Source: Enoplosus armatus (Eukaryota; Chordata; Actinopteri; Centrarchiformes; Enoplosidae). Taken from it: a stretch of 64,000 nucleotides of DNA. Numbering within the stretch: the first letter of the stretch is position 1; every line of letters starts with the position of its first letter. The stretch spans positions 13,210,001-13,274,000 of the forward strand of contig NC_092186.1 of the NCBI RefSeq assembly GCF_043641665.1. The letters run 5' to 3'. Of this stretch, positions 41,901 through 53,031 are shown piece by piece. The notes below the pieces were generated by a model that had not been told where the DNA came from, searched no databases, and was given only the letters and a program-made list of their open reading frames with translations. The translations under genes and the position numbers were made by a program.

Positions 41901-42831
41901 GGCAAGAAGGAAGACGTTCCAGTCACTTCACAGAGCTTCACACTTCACAGGGAAATCATACAATGATGTCCACTCTCTTCTTCTATGTTCATCATCGTCA
42001 GTGAGCCAAATGATGCAGCACCTCACATCATAAAATCAGCCTTTATGCAGATGGCATATTGTTATACTTCAAGGATTCTTACATCTCATTACAAGACAAA
42101 AACATCTTAATCAACACGCTCTCTCTACAGTTTTACATTGAACAATATACTGAAACAAAGAAGCTGTTGTTGCTTCATGCACATTTAAAACACACGCTTG
42201 ATGTTAATGTTTTGTTTATTTCTGTTTTGTTTATCTGCAACAAACGAATTTTAAGCTTGACACCAAACAATCTTTTGTGCTTTTACCCTCTTGCCACCGT
42301 CAGACCAAATTTTGACTTCCCTTCCTGTATGACGAAGCGATGACTGTGGAAGTGCAGGCTAACCGGAGAAAGTCTTTGAGAGGCTTGTGCTGTCCTGTAC
42401 AAGGTGTTATTATCTACATACTGTCACCCCTCCTGAGTGAATCACACTTACCAAAACCCTTAATAAACGGGTGTACCCCATTAATCACAAGTAAGGAAGC
42501 CAAATGTTACATCTACATCACGGGCAGGTTTTGCACGAGGGCTCCTGTTTGCAGCATTCCTGAGAGGACAGGTTGAGACACGCCTGAGTCCGTAAGAGTC
42601 CAGTCCACCACAGCAGCCGAAAACTGCATAGTCATACACACACATCCACACACAGCTATACAACCAAAACAACCCCACATACTTATTCAGGGTGCAGTGT
42701 GAGTAAATACAGACACACACACACACACACACACACAAACGCTAATCTGCACATTCCACCTCCACCCTACCTGTAATCCGTTCACAGCAGCAAACCAACA
42801 ATAGCAGCAGCCAGTAGTGTTGAACCCCCAT
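13503..42831 (-). CDS. adam10-like: ADAM10-like disintegrin metalloprotease, complete, 15 coding exons, short tail
   Basis: Exons in transcript order: 42771-42831, 41751-41898, 41383-41501, 40876-41031, 35098-35183, 34089-34211, 30492-30584, 30001-30169, 23593-23756, 18956-19127, 18655-18799, 18212-18395, 16083-16182, 15414-15634, 13503-13607. They sum to 2046 bases (681 residues plus stop), with matching phases and GT-AG borders throughout. Order: signal peptide (1-20), prodomain with Cys174 and two furin-type sites (RARR 49-52, RVRR 196-199), metalloprotease with zinc motif [11 protein letters not shown] (364-374, catalytic Glu365) and Met-turn YLMF, then disintegrin, cysteine-rich region, one membrane helix and a tail of about ten residues. 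Alignable to human ADAM10 (748 residues) from the prodomain to the membrane; hallmarks include HYEGLSY, VLGLAW, PICGN, KPGK, DADGP and AHWWA. By family it should shed membrane proteins (Notch or cadherin type) at the cell surface. The tail is truncated and two disintegrin cysteines are missing, so this is a divergent paralogue rather than canonical adam10a/b. Confidence 0.93.
15414..15634 (-). CDS. adam10-like: ADAM10-like exon 14: membrane-proximal cysteine-rich region
   Basis: It encodes [33 protein letters not shown] and [14 protein letters not shown], closely matching the ADAM10 block that packs against the disintegrin domain. Its first two bases complete an Asp codon with the final G of exon 13 (16083-16182). 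Its end (EWMK) joins in phase 0 to AHWW of exon 15. All cysteines of the human counterpart are kept. Confidence 0.88.
18655..18799 (-). CDS. adam10-like: ADAM10-like exon 11: start of the disintegrin domain with two cysteines lost
   Basis: It encodes [20 protein letters not shown], then HNDTDICCF and LKPGKVC. Human ADAM10 has EECDCGYSDQCKDECC at this place. Here the Cys after EECD is Val, and the Cys in DQC is absent along with a two-residue deletion. From memory of the human disulfide map these two (473 and 479) bond to each other, so the pair has gone together. The acceptor is TTTGGCCAG and the donor AG|GTACTA; the reading frame through both borders is intact. Confidence 0.88.
19261..19307. 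repeat. Perfect 20-bp inverted repeat with 7-nt loop
   Basis: The arm GGGAAACAAATGGTTTCAGC at 19261-19280 is followed by TTGGTTA and then its exact reverse complement at 19288-19307. It lies in the intron between ADAM10-like exons 9 and 10. It is too short and too perfect for a typical microRNA precursor and has the form left by replication template switching. Confidence 0.9.
21231..22034. mobile_element. hAT-type MITE, copy 2, with exact 8-bp target duplication
   Basis: The element runs from CAGTGGTGTACTTAAG to TACTTTCCACCACTG. It is flanked on both sides by GTGGATGA (21223-21230 and 22035-22042), an exact 8-bp target-site duplication, the hAT hallmark. Subterminal ACTTAAGTA motifs recur at both ends. 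An inner block at about 21530-21605 (TTTCCCAACCTAGGGGTCGGAC to GGTCGTGAGATGATTAATGG) is shared with copy 1 and looks like a nested older element. No transposase is encoded. It sits in the intron between ADAM10-like exons 9 and 10. Confidence 0.85.
23593..23756 (-). CDS. adam10-like: ADAM10-like exon 9: zinc-binding helix of the metalloprotease
   Basis: It encodes residues 319-373, from NWGGVC to [10 protein letters not shown]. The final zinc-ligand His is the first codon of the next exon (18956-19127, HDEGSNC), so the intron splits the HExxHxxGxxH motif just before its last His. All three ligands and the catalytic Glu are present after joining. Exon 10 adds [11 protein letters not shown], with the Met-turn methionine. 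This argues for a catalytically competent enzyme. Confidence 0.9.
26575..27030 (+). repeat. Dispersed repeat family B, copy 2
   Basis: Aligns with 4812-5130 over GGGGAGTATTACTGCATACGTG, CATAACACACCTGAATCTCTG, ATGATATCTCTGGTT-type sequence and GTTACAGGAGTGCGATG. It is longer than copy 1 because of extra sequence near 26650-26740 and 26890-26935. It is non-coding and lies in the ADAM10-like intron between exons 8 and 9. Confidence 0.65.
27878..27913. repeat. (GT)n microsatellite
   Basis: Eighteen uninterrupted GT units in an ADAM10-like intron. A second tract of equal length lies 76 bp on (27990-28025). The long Cys-Val open frames across them are artefacts. Confidence 0.98.
27990..28025. repeat. 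(GT)n microsatellite, partner of the 27878 tract
   Basis: Eighteen GT units in the same orientation as the tract at 27878-27913, separated from it by unique sequence. Confidence 0.98.
31748..32103 (+). repeat. Direct duplication, copy 1 (356 bp)
   Basis: It is nearly identical, by eye well above 90 percent, to 35364-35736 in the same orientation. It runs from TTCAGTTAG to AAAATGTTTGGAA. The second copy has 17 extra bases (CCAAATAAAACAGTGTT) that look like a local re-duplication of ACAGTGTT. Copy 1 lies in the intron between ADAM10-like exons 7 and 6; copy 2 lies between exons 5 and 4. The pair therefore brackets exons 5 and 6. Confidence 0.93.
32626..32652. repeat. (CTC)n trinucleotide tract
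   Basis: Nine CTC units directly after TTTTTTTTCACCCACAG. It resembles an acceptor tract, but no ADAM10 exon is expected here and the sequence downstream has no supported frame. Confidence 0.9.
34089..34211 (-). CDS. adam10-like: ADAM10-like exon 6: furin site and start of the mature protease
   Basis: It encodes [30 protein letters not shown] and EAVVAQ. RVRR (residues 196-199) is a strong proprotein-convertase site at the position of RKKR in human ADAM10. What follows matches the human start of the mature chain (CQLYIQTDHLFFKYYG). The preceding exon 35098-35183 ([12 protein letters not shown]) carries the prodomain Cys174 at the place of the ADAM10 cysteine switch. Exons 5 and 6 together are 209 bases, so losing both would break the frame. 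Confidence 0.9.
34931..34960. repeat. (AC)n microsatellite
   Basis: Fifteen AC units in the intron between ADAM10-like exons 5 and 6. Confidence 0.97.
35364..35736 (+). repeat. Direct duplication, copy 2 (373 bp)
   Basis: Partner of 31748-32103, about 3.6 kb away in direct orientation. Both copies contain the same incidental minus-strand frame of 63 codons with identical translation, which shows how recent the duplication is. I found no terminal inverted repeats or target duplication at its edges, so it looks like a segmental copy rather than a transposon insertion. Confidence 0.93.
37687..37708. repeat. (TA)n microsatellite
   Basis: Eleven or so alternating AT/TA units in the long intron between ADAM10-like exons 4 and 5. 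Confidence 0.9.
38851..38900. repeat. (CA)n microsatellite, interrupted
   Basis: CA units broken once by CCTACACCTA, in an ADAM10-like intron. Confidence 0.95.
39271..39317. repeat. Perfect 20-bp inverted repeat with 7-nt loop
   Basis: The arm GCTGTTTATGCCTGTCCATG at 39271-39290, loop TTTGTTA, and the exact reverse complement at 39298-39317. Arm and loop lengths are the same as in the hairpin at 19261-19307, with a similar loop, though the arms are unrelated. It lies in the intron between ADAM10-like exons 4 and 5. Confidence 0.9.
42712..42738. repeat. (AC)n microsatellite beside ADAM10-like exon 1
   Basis: An AC tract only about 30 bp downstream of the first exon's splice donor (42769-42770) on the gene's minus strand. 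Confidence 0.95.
42771..42831 (-). CDS. adam10-like: ADAM10-like exon 1: start codon and signal peptide
   Basis: The ATG at 42829-42831 has a strong context (GACAATGG, A at -3 and G at +4). It opens [20 protein letters not shown], a classic signal peptide. The exon ends ACAG|GTAGGG, and its last G completes a Gly codon with GG of exon 2, leading into [13 protein letters not shown], the conserved ADAM10 prodomain start. The choice of start rests on the signal peptide and the exact phase match. No TATA box was recognised upstream (above 42832). Confidence 0.85.
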
Positions 42832-43347
42832 TGTCTCCTTATTGGTGTGTTTTTGTTTTCCTTCCCTATCACAGTTTTTTCTTTCTCCTCCTTCGCTCGC
42901 ACCCGTCTCTCTTTTTCATCCTTTCCCACTTTACCTCTCTCTTCACCAGCCTTGTACCTGTGGTCTTCCCACGCTGGAATGTGACTAGTTAGGAAGTTCA
43001 AGCCAGAACTCAGCATGGAGATACAAACACTGACACAGTGGAGGGGCATATTCAGACTTGTTTGCTAGCATGTTTTGAATTATCTGCACAGTTAAAGGAG
43101 GATTTACTGATTACTGGATTGCTTGGTGAAATAGTAAGAGCAATGTGATGTCATTTGCAGTTGTAGCTGTAACATTAAGATCCACTTGGAGTGTAACTTT
43201 GAATAAAGTAATAATCCAAAAAGTATTAAACCTACATTTGCTCAGAAGAAGTTGTTTGTTTGTGATATTGACGGAAAACTTGCTTGTTGTTTAAAAAACT
43301 GCTTAAAAAAAACTGCTTAACAAGACTTCTATAACCATGCTAGAATC

Positions 43348-43695
43348 CCTGTGAGGCTGTACACAGCTGTGCCTTGAACTAAAGACTAATGTCAGCATGC
43401 TAGCATGACAATGTTTACACAAACAGCTGAGGCTGATGGGAATGTCATTAATTTGGCTGGTATTTGGTCATAAACCAAAGCATTGGACAAATACAGTTTG
43501 ACCTGATGATGGCGCGAGGTGAAAAGTCAGGGGATCCTCAAAGTCCTGAGAGTCCACCCTCTGGGGACCATGAACGTCTGTACCACATTACATAGCAGTA
43601 GTTGTTGAGATTTTTCAGTCTGGGCCAAAGTGGTGGACCTCCCTACTGACTGACAGACATTTCCCAAGAGCCATACCGCTAGTGTGGATAAAAAG
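43348..43695 (+). repeat. Dispersed repeat family A, copy 2
   Basis: Starts CTGTGAGGCTGTACACAG and ends GTGGATAAAAAG. It shares GGTATTTGGTCATAAACCAAAG, CCACCCTCTGGGGACCATGAA, GTCTGTACCACATTACATAG and GTTGTTGAGATTTTTCAGTC with the other copies. The long TTAGCATGCTAA segment seen in copies 1 and 4 is shortened here. Confidence 0.75.
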
Positions 43696-44438
43696 AACTT
43701 GCATTAACTTGTCATTGATAAGAAATGTGAAATAATGAACTTTGAACATTTTCGCTATTTCCTGACAAAGCAAAATGCCTCCCACAGGTCTTATTATAAA
43801 CCCCTGTGTGGTAGAGAAAGTGCTAAAATGGTCCCAAATATGAGAAGGAAACAATCATTGGTATGACTCAAACTGTGTCGGAGGTATGTCGTGGGCTCAT
43901 TCTAAACAAAGTGTGACATTTTTAGGTAACTTTGAGGAACAATCACCTCTCAAGAGGAAATGAGACATCATTTGACCTGGAAATGAGGTAAAATGAGGTT
44001 TTGCTACTTAAAATAAAAGCCGCCTCTTTGATGTGTGTACTTCTGCATGGATGAATAACATTTTTTTCAGTTTGCAGAACATGAAATTATATAATTATAT
44101 AGAGAATATTACATAATTTCTCTTTATCTGTAAAAGTGTTTATATTTCAATGCTGTGTTGCATAAGAAACGGACAACAGCTGAGAAATATATAGATTTCC
44201 TACATAGGATAATGTGCTGCAGCAGTTCACTGGCCCCATTCAGAGAGCTACAGTCAGGATACAGCAGAGAGTATGATGAAGCTCTGCCAACTGTATCACC
44301 ACAGCAAAGTATTGCTCCCACAGGAGTCCAATTACTCACTGAACTGCACCAAATCACTGCAGCTTCTCCTGTAAAATTATCAAATCACAAATAAGTCAAG
44401 CAGCTGTCTAAGAGGAATAGCCCTAAAAGCCTTTATCC

Positions 44439-44476
44439 ACTGCCAATGCCAAGATTAAAGGCTTGGCATTGGCAGT
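44439..44476. repeat. Perfect 15-bp inverted repeat with 8-nt loop
   Basis: ACTGCCAATGCCAAG at 44439-44453, loop ATTAAAGG, and the exact reverse complement at 44462-44476. It is a third short perfect fold-back, here in the intergenic region. Confidence 0.85.
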
Positions 44477-47400
44477 AAAATGGTATTTTATGATAAGAAA
44501 CACACCAGTGACTTTATACAAACATACTGTGAGTGAAGATGTGCAAAATCTGTTTGATCTATTGGGGGTCTCTTTAGCTCTGAAGTTTTCAATCTTTGTC
44601 TGAGGTTTGAGGGGATTCAGGCTCTGATCTTGATGCATGTGACCTGACTGTCGTTAAGACGCTGACATAACATCCTCATCTACTGCAGTCCTTCTCATGT
44701 CTTAGCTGGGTCACGTCCAGCTGTATAACCCTAATGGATGTCACAGACAGGTTCTTGGCCTGAGACGCTACTACAGACAACACACTGCACCAGTAACTTA
44801 CTCCCACAGGTCAATGTTTAACAGCCTGGTTTAGATCTCAACCCCCCACCCCGTCCTTTAATCATCCGCTGACCTCCCCCAGAAACCTCCTGCTACACAC
44901 CGATTGGCCAAGAAGGGATCACCCGGATCCGAGCCATGACATCATAGATTTTACACACCCACAAGTACAGGCTTGCACCAGTGTAGACACACACATACAT
45001 ATAGGCACACATATCCTTGTAACTTCACCAAATAAAAGGAAGTGGAATTTAACACCCTCAGTTTTTGCAATGAGGTTTTGCATGGGGACCCGAACTACAT
45101 GAAAATAATGTCAAAGTAGCAGTTGTACAATGAACACCTGCACAACTTTTACTCCTCCTGAAGAGCTGCTGGGTAACCTGTGTGATTACCTTTTTCTTGA
45201 AGTGTGGAGAGGTTACTCTAGGATGTTGACTTCAGACGGCGGGGTGATAGAAACGAAAGCTTTTTCTCATGAAATGTGATTTGATCTCAGCATTTCATTT
45301 CAGTCTCAGTTGTTTTGCCTCACTTGGCAAATTCGTACATGCATGGTATCAAAGACAAATGCAAAAGAAAATATTCTCACGGCGCACTAGTGTAACCGAT
45401 CCTGTCAGTTCTGGGAACGCGTCCACATATAGATTCATGTTCGTTTCTCCTATTCGGTTTTGCAGGACGTGAAGTTCTCATGAAGTTTGCTCACTGCTCG
45501 ACTGAAATGTTTTCATGGGGGTTTTGAGGCTAATTCAAACCAACACTACACATGACATCCAATCTGACCCTACAAATGTCTGGCATTTAGTGCCAGACAA
45601 AGGATCATGGGAGAACTGGAGCGACTGCAGGCCCTTAACAGGTTTCTTTGGTTCTCTGAAGGTTCATAGGCTATGGGAATTATCAAATCACATCATTCTG
45701 CTGACATAGTCGAATGTTAACCCCTTCATAGACCTGACCCGCTTCACAAAGGGCCGCGGCCTTCCCTTTCTTCATGCCTGGGCATCGCACAATATCCAGT
45801 CTGTGTCGCACTCCATAATGAGTGCATTGTATTCAAGGCGTGGACATAGATCTTAGCCGAACAGAAGCTGCTATCCATCTCTGTCTCTTTATTGATGCAT
45901 TTGACGTCCTCGTCTCAGCACTCGGTAGACCAACTGTATGTTTTTCCATCGTGCTAATCAGTTTGTTTCAAATCAAATACATAACAGTGTGCAGTGGACA
46001 CTTTTACATTTATTTAACATGAAATAATACATCTCTTGAAAAGCACACTGCCAGAATATTTCAACATAGCTCCACATTGTAGTTCCAGAAACCAAAATGT
46101 TTGAGAAAAGCATTCTGGAAACAATTTGTTAAATGCGATTATGTCATCATATGTCTATGCAATTCATAGTTAAATAGTTCAGTTATGTTATTATAAACAA
46201 GACTCTTGAGACATATAGCCTTGTGTATGTTAAACAGTTGGACGTACATGACTCTTCATTGCTTGCTGCAGCTAACAAAAGAGATTTGGAAGTCATTTGA
46301 AGGCTGGTTTATCATATTTGTCTCAGTAAATCTCACACAGGTGCAATCTCTCAGTTCAGGAGACAACAGGAGGCCAGCTGAAGTGTCAGAGGTTTACTGC
46401 AGAAGTCAGTCCACTTGCGATGCAATGCTTCCCCCTAGAGAAACATGAAGGCTATGGAGCTGCATAGATTATTCATACATATGCAGTTTTATTTCCTCTT
46501 TTCGCTGCTGTTTTTTGGGCGCAACCTTACAAGGATGTTTATGAAAGAGTTTTATTTCATGTTTCATGTAACCTTTCCAAATCATGATGACATAAGAGGA
46601 TGAACCGAAGACATTGGGAAACAGTGACAAGCGATACCTAAATGAACAGTGCAAATAACATTGAGTGCAAATATTTGCTTGTAGTAATGTTTGTTTATTT
46701 CGTAACAACTTTCAAATGCTGCATACAGCACTACCTCAAATCTCTCAGTGTCTCACCAGACTGAGAAGACTCACAGAAGATTTTAAAGGCCTAGCTCACA
46801 CCCCCATCTTGTATAAATGTTACTCTTGGACCCAAGGTCCTGACCTTAAAAGCTACCCAAAACAACTATTCAGGTCAACAGACGAGGTCTTTTGGACAGA
46901 AGATTACAGAACAACTGCGGGGACTATCAGCAGAGATAGGAACAGCCTCTGCCCTTTAAACTAACAGCAGCATAAACTGTGATATGGCTCTGAAGTAAAA
47001 GCAAAATACTTTTACTAAAACACATCCATTAACCTTGACCTTGTTGAAAGATTTGACTTTATGTTACAAAAGAAAAAACGGAAATTTGTCCAACCACAGA
47101 TTGTTCTAAGTTCTTCCAGTGTTCCCATATTAAAATACACATATTTTGCTTTTCAAAAGATTAAGTGAGCACAAGTAAGATATGTCTCACTGTCATACAT
47201 TATCAGTTTTGCTTTATTCTCCGAAACTAGTAATAGTATAGTAGTAGTAGTAATAATATTGACACAAGTGTACTACGTTGGTTTATTTGTCTATTTACAA
47301 AAGAAGAAAACATAGTTTGCCATCATGCAATAATACATTTGCCTACCTGATCTAGCACAAAAGGCCGTTCAGCGTCAATGATACCTTGATCAGGAGACTG

Positions 47401-47941
47401 ACACAACAGTCAAGGAGCTTTCTTTCTGATGGTCCCAGCTGATCTGAGCCATGTTGCTGCCACTGCCACAACAGTATGACCCATATTATGTTGCTGTTAT
47501 GTTGAATTTCGCATGAGATGAGCAACACTTGACCTCTCCGATTTCTACTGGAATGACTTAATTTTTCTACAAACAATTTTAAAGATGTCATAATCACATA
47601 TAAAATGTTGTGTATGAAGATGACCGAATAAGGAACAGTATGTTCAGCAGTGTCTGTGATTTGGTGTGTAATTGGCTTTTTTTCACAGCAGACATTTTGA
47701 CTTGTCACAGCAGGAAAAGCACAGGTGTTACTAATAACATTAACAATGGCCCTGTTTTGTTCAAGTGTCCCAGTAATACAAGTGACAGTGTGACAGTGTG
47801 ACAGTGTGAGAGTGAGCCAGCGTGCACAATACCAGGACCCTGAAACTGAACCTAAATGGAATTCAGCCATCATTAATTTCATTAATTACACCTGAGCTTT
47901 TTCTATCTATGTCTACCTTCTATCTATGTTGGCCTACCAAG

Positions 47942-48585
47942 CAGTGGTGGAATGTAAGTACATTTACTCAAGTAGTGTACTGAAGTACAAATTTGATGCA
48001 CTTTACTTGAGTATTCCCATTGTATGCTACTTTATACTTGTACTCCACTACATCTTAGAGGCTAATATTGTACTTTTTACTCCACTGCATTTGTCTGACA
48101 GCTTTTTTAGGGTTATAATTTTTATTTTATTTTTCACAATTTTTCATTCCCTTCCTGTCCACTGAAAACCATGTATTTCCAAATTTGGTGATTTTGAATG
48201 TGAATATTTCTGATAAACTGAAGCATTAAGTGTTCCTTTATGGGTTGAGAAGATTATCCTACTTCTTCAGCTAAATAAACTATTTAAAACCCTCCTTGGA
48301 TTAGCTGGAACATGAATTGTCACAAAAGTTAAAAACAGTTAAGTAGTTCAAATGAGTTCAACCTTCAACATCTACAGCAGTAAAATGCAGCATACACATG
48401 AATACAGCAGAAATATTGATTAAGAGCATTTTGCTGCATAATGAGTACTTTTAACACTAACATACTTTTACTTAAGTAACGTTTTGAATGCTGGACTTTT
48501 ACTTGCAGTGGTAGTATACTAATTTCACAGTTTGGTATTAGTACTTTTACTCAAGTAGAGGGTCTAAACACTTCTTCCACCACTG
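47942..48585. mobile_element. hAT-type MITE, copy 3
   Basis: Termini are CAGTGGTGGAATGTAAG and CTTCTTCCACCACTG. The flanking 8-mers CTACCAAG (47934-47941) and CTATCAAG (48586-48593) match at 7 of 8 bases. It has the ACTTTTACT/ACTCAAGTA subterminal motifs but lacks the inner GGGTCGTGAGATGATTA block of copies 1 and 2. There is no transposase. Confidence 0.85.
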
Positions 48586-51500
48586 CTATCAAGTGTGATT
48601 CATGCTCTCTATTCAGCATGAGGAAGGTCAGTGGTACTGGGACGTTGCTGTGAATAAGTTATTCTCCGAGCAAACATTACTTTCATGTTTGCAGGGAATG
48701 TAAATGATTAATAAATTGGTGATATTTATTTTTAGAAAGAGGCTTAACTCTAGTAAATGTTATCATCTTGGTTAAATTTAGTTTTGCACATTTCTCATTT
48801 GTGTGTCTTCCTCTGCTTTTGAAAATATGTTATTAGTTTTTAATTGTAATACTGTGAATGAGCTGATACAAACTTAACATGAATTCCACTTGCTAGAAAA
48901 CACAGAAAGAAAAATCAGGGCCTCTTTGGTGCGTCGCCTCTTAACAGTTGTGATGCTCTAAACCCCCAAAAGAGGGAGCTGCTCACACACTTTTATAAAA
49001 GTGACTACATTTTTTGGGGTGGGGAAAGGAGGGGGAAAAGGGACACCCCTACAAATGGAAACCAGCAATATTTTCTACCAGGGACAGAGGGAGAATGGGT
49101 GTAACTCAGCAAGAGTAGAAAAGATACGCTGACACAAAATAAAACTTTAAAACTGATTTGGAAACAGTTTGGGATGCTCCTAAGTAATGAATTGGAAAAT
49201 AGAGGATATATTGTAACAGCCAACATAACACACACATCTCAAAAAAGACCAGACGTGTGTGTGTGTCCTCATTTATTTATACTGCTGATGACAAATGACC
49301 CCCTTCCATTAGTCTCTAAATGAAGCCACATGTTTAACAGTATGTGGGCGAGGTGCAAAGACAGAGACCTGTTTTCAGCTGCCACACACACACTCACTAT
49401 GCAGTCACTCAGCAGCGCCACCCAACATATTCAAAGCGTAATGTGTTTTCATGTCATTAATTTGCTAATTTAAAATGTTGGTAGTTAGATAATGCAGATG
49501 TCTATTTTAACTGCTACCAGTTGTACAGTGGGTAAGATCACAGCGGTCAGAGTGCATAGACGTAACAATATTTATGTGACTTTGGTATGTGACACAGAGG
49601 TACTAAATAAGTAAAAAAATTGCTAATTAGTCGAACAGGAAGATGTTGGGATGGTGAGCGTGATTTTACAGAATGATAGTGGTGCAGTAGAGAGAGGAAC
49701 AAGCTTTACAGAAGAAGTTAGGGAGTGACCGTTGTGTCCTGATGTGGGTGGGAAGTTCAGTTCCACATTGGGAAACCAGGAGGGAGATCATTTCAGGCCA
49801 GGCTGGTGTCCAGGTTGCCCCAGCGCAGGAAGACCCGACAGTCACAAATCGAGCCCATGCAACGCTAGAGAGGAAGGCTGACCTGGTCGGCGCGTTTGGG
49901 GGAGCCCCGTTAGTATCAGGATTTTAGACTTGAATGTGAGCAGCCAGTGGAGGGAGCACGGGAGGGGGGTGAGAAGAGAGAATTTTGGGGAGGTTGAAGT
50001 CAAGGCAGGCAGCACTGTTTTAGATGAGGTGCTGGGGTTGGAGAGAGTGAAGTTCAGCCAAGAGGGAGTTACAGTAAGACTAAAGTCTGGATAAGGAGCT
50101 TGACTCAAAATGTGAACGTGAAACAGCTGTTTGATTTGATCCTTTTCATGTGAGATTCAACAGTAGAGACGATTCTCACACGGTCTTCATGTGCTCTCCT
50201 CACCACCTCATAAAGTGACCATTGACCTCAAATGACTATGTTGGCAGTACCTCATGGTTAGCTGGGCTATACTGGCAGCTATCAGCTATCAGCAGAAAGG
50301 CTGCGGGATAACGTCATACATTCTTCCTGCGTGGGCTCTTAAGTGTGGCACCTAGATAAACTCTGCCATACAGCTCTGTTAAAAGGCTAACAGCTTTGTC
50401 CTTGGATACTCACCTTTTAGAAAGACATGAGGTCTATTTTAATACTGTATACATAGATATGTACATACAATAAAGAAGGAAAATAGATTCTGAGAAGCAT
50501 ATCTATATATGCACAATCTTATGTTTGCAGCATAGCATTTACTTTTAAAGCTGCACTTAACAGTGTTTTTATATGAACAAAGGGTCCAGTGATGTGGATG
50601 TGTGTGTTGTGGTAGGGGTCGCTTGCAGTGACAAACTCACAGAGAATTATTACCCAGCTCGGCAGTTCCTCTCAGCTCTACAGAGCTTTATAGCCCGTTT
50701 TACCTAATAGTTTTGGTTTTATGTCCCACAACTTTACTGTTTGGTTCACTCTCACTGCTCTCATAAATGTTGTTTTCTAGCCACAGCAGGCGGCTCTTTT
50801 CAGCAGAAAAGGTTCAGATAAAACCACTGTACCTGCACCAAACAGCAGACAAAGAAGTTAGTAGACAAACTGGTGAAGAAAGCGAAGCATTTAGCAGCTA
50901 AAGAACCACATATGTTTCGCAGGAGTTAATGGAGACTTTTAACAGAGCTAAATGTTGACTGAATATTGCACTTAAATTCGTCAGATCATGAGAAACAAAC
51001 GGAGAGACTCTAAATTAACGTTGCCCCGTGTCAGTTGGATGTATAAACAGGCAATATTTTGCTAACACATCAGCCATATCAACTTTACAGGGCCTATGAG
51101 AATAGGTGATGTACTGCTCTGCTGATCACATGCATGGATCTGAAATGTTTATGTAATTGGACCCCGGCTTATTTGGTGGCATAAGGTAACTATGAGTTAA
51201 TATTCATTAATTAAGCATTAACTAATATAAACTCATAGGAACTGATCGTTTCTTAATGGTGAACAACAGGAACTCAGTACATCCTACATTCATTCATCAT
51301 GACTTATAACATTACTTACACATGTTTTGTACCCTTAATTCAAAATGTTACCAAAAACAAATGAGTTAATGCAGCTTTAAACAACCAAAGGGTGCAGAAG
51401 CTGCAGAGAAGCATAAAAGCTTTATATTGAGTTATAATGACATCTGATGTAATTCAGAATACACTTTTATGTAAGTATGTAAGTTATGTAAGATTTTTTT

Positions 51501-51795
51501 CCCTTTTTTCTCGATTTCTCTCTGTCCTGCACTACCAGAAGAGGTCTGCTCCTCTGCTTCCTCTCTCACTGTCAGCCCCTCTCTCATGAATGAGTGTGAT
51601 GAGGTGATAAACACTCAGACAGGCTCTCATTACAGCCATTCAACCACAGGGATCTTTATTTACACACCCACTGTGTGCGATGTCAGAGAGGCAAATGTTA
51701 AAACAGATAACAGAGGGCAAGATGAGGCAGTGGCAAGGCCCCTTTGTTGCTACCATTCAAATAAATGAGAGCACTGCATTATTTGTGAGCGGTTT

Positions 51796-52044
51796 TGTGA
51801 GGCTTTACTTAAACATGGACATGCTAACGTGCTCAGAATGACAATGCCTAATATCCTAATTAGCAGGTATAATGCTTACCATGTTCACCATTTTAGATTA
51901 GGGGATCACCAAAAAGATTAAAATTCATCCTGAGGGGACCATGAATGTCTGTACCAAATTTCACGGCAATCCATTAAATAGTTGTTGAGACATTTCAGGC
52001 TGGACCACAGACTGGCATCCCTTGAGTCATAGCACGGCTAAAAA
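51796..52044 (+). repeat. Dispersed repeat family A, copy 3 (internally deleted)
   Basis: Starts TGTGAGGCTTTACTTA and ends GCACGGCTAAAAA. It contains GGTATAATGCTTACCATGTTCACC, shared with copy 1, and GTCTGTACCAAATTTCACGG followed by GTTGTTGAGACATTTCAGGC. The middle part with TTTGGTCATAAACCAAAG is deleted. Confidence 0.75.
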
Positions 52045-52234
52045 CACAGCCCATCTCTAGAACTAAAACTTCTCTTTGGCCTTCGTCTACAAAAACAACA
52101 TCAGGAGTGTCACAGACAGACAGCACAGGTCATGAGAGATGTTAATCCATCCTGGCATCACACATGAATGTTTGTACATAATTGCATCTCTTGGTGACAT
52201 ATCTCTGACAGCAATTAAATCAACAATACAGTCC

Positions 52235-52264
52235 CACACACACGCACACACACACACACACACA
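52235..52264. repeat. (CA)n microsatellite
   Basis: CA units with one CG interruption near the start. Confidence 0.95.
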
Positions 52265-53007
52265 AACCTAATACTCTCACTGATGTCAAGTGAAAATCTT
52301 TCTTAGTAATGATCCAAAAGAGATAAAAAGCTTAACTTAGGAACTTGTGTAATTTTCTTGCCGATACACAACAATTTCCCATAATGGCTTAGATCGTGGA
52401 TGCATGTTTTGTTTACAGTTGCTTTAAATTGCAGATAATTTTCCCATGTGGAAGAACTGCACGGGGTCTATTTCCCACACTCTTCTCTACTTAATATGAC
52501 TCAGACAGACAACGTGGATGTTTCTCATCTCTGTGCCGGCGGTGCCATAAACATGCAGTCATGACCAGGACTAGTGTGTGCCTTCAGTCATAAGCTCTGA
52601 TAGTGAAATGTTATGAAAATGTGAGTTATAACAAACCACATCGCATGAAAATGGCTGCACTCAGAATGCATAATTAATTTACAAAAAGAGAGACATGCTC
52701 AGAGAAACTTTCCAAGTTTTGTCTCTGATTAAAAGTATTTGAATTTTGTTCTGTTTAACTTTTCATTAAGTCTTTCCACACTCACAGGCGTCCACCCTGC
52801 TTTTCCCTTCTCTCTCTGTAGCTTTAACTGTGACTATATCTTAGCTCTATTCCCTAGTGAGAAGAGTTTTGGGGAGTTTTTTACCTTAAAAGGCCATGTG
52901 GAGTGGAGTGCTAGTTTCCTGTGGGAGGGCTTTCCCCTCTCTGACTCTGGAGCTGGAGGCCGGGCCCATCCTCATCCTCTCTCACCCTGACTGTTTCAGT
53001 CCCTCCC

Positions 53008-53031
53008 ACACACACACACACACACACACAC
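53008..53031. repeat. (CA)n microsatellite
   Basis: About twelve CA units. A degenerate GTGTGACT array follows at about 53085-53120. Confidence 0.95.

Noticed and set aside
13503..42831. Snake-venom-type metalloprotease/disintegrin as an alternative identity
   Set aside because: Exon content, HYEGLSY prodomain, VLGLAW, DADGP and AHWWA segments place it in the ADAM10 family, with a membrane anchor, not among secreted venom proteins.
47352..47882. 176-codon minus-strand open frame
   Set aside because: No family resemblance. It overlaps a short GTGACAGTGT tandem array and lacks promoter or exon context, so it is most likely chance.
49700..50100. Possible retroelement tail (GAGCAGCCAGTGGAGGGAGC and GGGGAGGTTGAAGTC motifs)
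   Set aside because: It resembles a fragment common in fish genomes, but no second copy or coding domain is present in the window, so I do not annotate it as an element.
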